Source: Clostridiales bacterium
GTDB taxonomy: Bacteria; Bacillota; Clostridia; TANB77; CAG-508
Direction of reading: 5' to 3'
Assembly (NCBI GenBank): GCA_015056485.1
Contig: SVGD01000004.1
Location: 59,064-123,063 of the forward strand
Length of the DNA: 64,000 nt
The notes under the pieces are model-generated. The model made no database searches, was not told the DNA's origin, and saw only the letters and a program-made list of their open reading frames with translations. Position numbers and translations under genes: made by a program. Below, in pieces: positions 61,820-64,000 of the stretch. Position 1 is the stretch's first letter; every line of letters begins with the position of its first letter.

Positions 61820-63568
61820 TCATCGTCCATCCTCATCACTTTGAGTGCTACCATTACGTTTCCTTTGTTTTTTATCCCATTCCTCATCTATCTCTTCTTG
61901 TGAAATCATTCGCCACTCTTTAACATTAAACGCTCCTCCAGGAAGTAATCTAATATCTCCTATAACTGGCAAACTTACAAAAGATAGATTCATAAATGCA
62001 TCTATTCCATCATTTACTTGTGCATATTCTTTTAATTTTTCCATCTTATTAACAACTTGTTGAGGATTTTCATCTGTCATAAGATTTGCTATTGGTAATG
62101 CTAAACTTGCTTTTACTTCATCATTTTCAACATATATTTTTCCACCTTGCATTTTAGCAATTTCATTTGCTGCTTTTACTATATCTGCATCATTTGTTCC
62201 TGCAAGTATCATATAGTGTGAGTCATGTGCAACAGTTGTACCAATAGCTCCACGTTTTAATCCCATTCCTTTTAAATAAGCAATTCCTATTTGCATTGTT
62301 CCTTTATGAGATTCTATAACTACTATTTTAATAATATCATCCTTCAAATCATAGTTATCCGTAATACCTTCATCTGTTGTTATTATTTCCCTAGGAACTA
62401 AACCTATTATTTTTTTAGGAATTCCTCTGCATTCTATATCTTCCGTAGTTAGAGGTCTCATATTAATTGAATTTTTAACTTTTGACTCAACCTCTTCATC
62501 TACATGATTATCTTCCCAATTTAATAATAAATCATGTGTGATTTGGTTTCCATTTTTATAAACGCTGTCTATTCCTACTCTTTCTAAGTCATCTATAACA
62601 AGCAAATCACCGATGCACCCTTCTTCAATTTTTCCTAAATCTTCTAATTGAAAATATTGTGCTGCATTGTATGTAGCAGTAATATATGCATCTTCAGGCT
62701 TTATACCTAGTTTTATTGCTTTTCTTATTATCGAATCAATATGTCCTTCACTCTTTAATTCCTCTGGATGCTTATCATCTGTTGCAAACATTACATTATC
62801 TCTATAATTAGGATTATTAATTAACTCTACAAGTGCTTCTAAATTTTTTGCTGCAGTTCCTTCTCTTATCATTACATAAAAAATTTGATTTAATTCTCTT
62901 GCTATATCAATTTTTTCTTTAGCTTCCTCAATTGTACTACACTCATGATCTGATTGTATTCCTGCTTTTATATATTTAATTAGGTCATCTCCTGTTAATC
63001 CTGGTGCATGACCATCTACTCTTTTTCCTCTTTTATAGGCCTCCGCAATTTTCTCTAAAACTTCTTTATCATCAAATAGCACTCCTGGATAATTCATCAT
63101 TTCTGCAAGTCCTAAAATTCTTTCATCATCCAATTCAAAACATATAGCAGTATCTGAACTATTCAATGTTGCTGCAGATTCATCGAATTCAGTTGCAGGT
63201 ACACATGATGGAATCATAAAATATACTGATATAGGTAAGTTCCTAGTTTTTTGAAGCATGTATTTAATTCCATCTATTCCACAAACATTTGCTATTTCAT
63301 GAGGATCAGTAACTACTGCTGTTGTTCCATGAATACTTGCTATTTTTGCAAAATTTTCTGGTGAAATTACAGAGCTTTCTAAATGTATATGTCCATCTAT
63401 AAAACCAGGGACTATATATTTTCCTGTTATATCTTTTTCTTGTTTACCCTTATAGTTTTTATTAATTCCTATGATTTTTCCATCTTGTATAGCAATATCC
63501 CCTTGTATAAAAGTTCTACTTCTTACGTCTAAATATTTTCCATTTTTTAAAACTAAATCCGCTTCCAT
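61820..63568 (-). CDS. ade: Adenine deaminase
   Basis: This amidohydrolase deaminates adenine to hypoxanthine for purine salvage. The 582-residue protein has PGFIDGHIHLESSVISP with the HxH metal ligands near 54-70 and TDPHEIANVCG near 92. GHAPGLTGDDL, FATDDKHPEEL and HDSHYMILAGTNDADI near 448 follow. This is the bacterial AdeC-type arrangement at full length. The start follows AGGTG. The gene is convergent with tRNA-Arg. Confidence 0.95.
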   Translation of the reverse strand: MEADLVLKNGKYLDVRSRTFIQGDIAIQDGKIIGINKNYKGKQEKDITGKYIVPGFIDGHIHLESSVISPENFAKIASIHGTTAVVTDPHEIANVCGIDGIKYMLQKTRNLPISVYFMIPSCVPATEFDESAATLNSSDTAICFELDDERILGLAEMMNYPGVLFDDKEVLEKIAEAYKRGKRVDGHAPGLTGDDLIKYIKAGIQSDHECSTIEEAKEKIDIARELNQIFYVMIREGTAAKNLEALVELINNPNYRDNVMFATDDKHPEELKSEGHIDSIIRKAIKLGIKPEDAYITATYNAAQYFQLEDLGKIEEGCIGDLLVIDDLERVGIDSVYKNGNQITHDLLLNWEDNHVDEEVESKVKNSINMRPLTTEDIECRGIPKKIIGLVPREIITTDEGITDNYDLKDDIIKIVVIESHKGTMQIGIAYLKGMGLKRGAIGTTVAHDSHYMILAGTNDADIVKAANEIAKMQGGKIYVENDEVKASLALPIANLMTDENPQQVVNKMEKLKEYAQVNDGIDAFMNLSFVSLPVIGDIRLLPGGAFNVKEWRMISQEEIDEEWDKKQRKRNGSTQSDEDGR

Positions 63569-63649
63569 TTATAACACCTACTTTTCATTCAACATTACAA
63601 AGATATTATACTAAATTAAAGTTTTTTAGTAAAGATTGTTTTTTATATT

Positions 63650-63699
63650 GTAGGGGCAGGTCTTGACCTGCCCTGGGTCGGTCAAGACCGACCCCTACA
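63650..63699. repeat. GTAG REP pair, core type B
   Basis: Identical over all 50 bases to 15570-15619. It lies between the ade start and the tRNA-Pro promoter. Confidence 0.92.
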
Positions 63700-63756
63700 T
63701 TTTTTGTTTTAATTATATAATAAGACCAAACACATAAAAATATTTTCAAAAAACTC

Positions 63757-63785
63757 TTGCTATTCTATTTTTTTTGTGTTATTAT
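63757..63785 (+). promoter_or_regulatory. Promoter of tRNA-Pro
   Basis: TTGCTA, 17-base spacer, TATTAT (63780-63785). Confidence 0.65.
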
Positions 63786-63803
63786 ATATAAGCATTTTGA
63801 AAT

Positions 63804-63879
63804 CGGGGTGTAGCTCAGTTGGGAGAGCGCGTGGTTTGGGACCATGAGGTCGCACGTTCGATCCGTGTCACCCCGACCA
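63804..63879 (+). tRNA. tRNA-Pro (anticodon TGG), CCA encoded
   Basis: Acceptor CGGGGTG/CACCCCG, D-arm GCTC...GAGC, anticodon stem CGTGG/CCATG with loop TTTGGGA (anticodon TGG), T-loop TTCGATC, discriminator A and encoded CCA. Confidence 0.96.
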
Positions 63880-63881
63880 TC

Positions 63882-63913
63882 AAAAAAAGACTAGCAAAGC
63901 TAGTCTTTTTTTT
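63882..63913 (+). terminator. Terminator of tRNA-Pro
   Basis: AAAAAGACTAGC-AAA-GCTAGTCTTTTTTTT, a perfect stem with a U-tract. Confidence 0.88.
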
Positions 63914-63915
63914 GT

Positions 63916-63953
63916 ACTATTAACTATTCATTCTTCACTATCCACTATTAATT
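63916..63953. repeat. ACTATT-CATTCTTCACTATC simple repeat, copy 2
   Basis: Degenerate units related to 15671-15703. Like that copy, it lies directly next to a terminator. Confidence 0.5.
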
Positions 63954-64000
63954 ACAATATTCTGGATTAAAATCATATATTATATTCTTTTATTTCACAG

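Noticed and set aside
8264..63699. CRISPR array from the recurrent GTAGGGG palindromes
   Set aside because: Copies are scattered singly or in inverted pairs over 55 kb. There is no regular spacing, no spacers and no cas genes.

Overview
This is a very AT-rich bacterial chromosome segment. Gene density is high, most genes read leftwards (minus strand), and AGGAGG-type ribosome binding sites are strong. Gene content points to a strictly anaerobic, probably spore-forming member of the Clostridia, most likely an uncultured gut lineage: rpoB-rpoC, a YmfF/YmfH pair, rpsU-yqeY, a bifurcating-type [FeFe]-hydrogenase HydABC, rubredoxin and a Spo0E-like protein. I cannot name a species. No rRNA, CRISPR array, phage or classical IS element is visible.

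Layout. 1-8170: a Gram-positive type IV secretion locus (three VirB2-like pilins, PrgI, a VirB4-N-like protein, VirB4 ATPase, VirB6-like protein and a VirB8-like protein cut by the left edge). 8264-15431: Spo0E-like protein, lgt, two M16 peptidases, yqeY, rpsU, a WG-repeat protein and prs. 15739-23363: rpoC and rpoB, the latter with a long structured leader. 24072-29392: a YkuD L,D-transpeptidase, a prepilin-like protein and hydA, hydB, hydC. 29474-32602: a membrane-anchored cohesin-like protein and two paralogous secreted proteins of unknown function. 32817-42854: ftsH, tilS, an orphan gene of foreign-looking composition, dnaB, rplI, coaD, a frameshifted addB and an OGG-type glycosylase. 43013-45379: rubredoxin, MscS, an HD hydrolase and a TSCPD protein. 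45461-57108: a secreted surface cluster with a dockerin-tailed papain-like protease, an HExxH protein, a second cohesin-like anchored protein and a 2393-residue LRR/Ig protein with a dockerin-like tail. 57359-63879: uracil-DNA glycosylase, coaE, a REP-associated transposase, pit plus a PhoU-like partner, 5-formyl-THF cyclo-ligase, tRNA-Arg, adenine deaminase and tRNA-Pro.

Two systems stand out. First, two proteins with dockerin-like C-termini are encoded beside two C-terminally anchored proteins with cohesin-like domains. One dockerin/cohesin pair is adjacent, only 38 bases apart. This suggests a small non-cellulosomal surface assembly carrying a protease and a giant adhesin. Second, about 21 loci carry short palindromes that begin GTAG and end CTAC, and one Y1/HUH transposase (RAYT, 58490-58990) is present. 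The palindromes share their ends but have at least seven different self-complementary cores. Several copies lie in frame inside genes (tilS, the YkuD gene, and two in the RAYT gene itself). This is a REP/RAYT system in a Firmicute.
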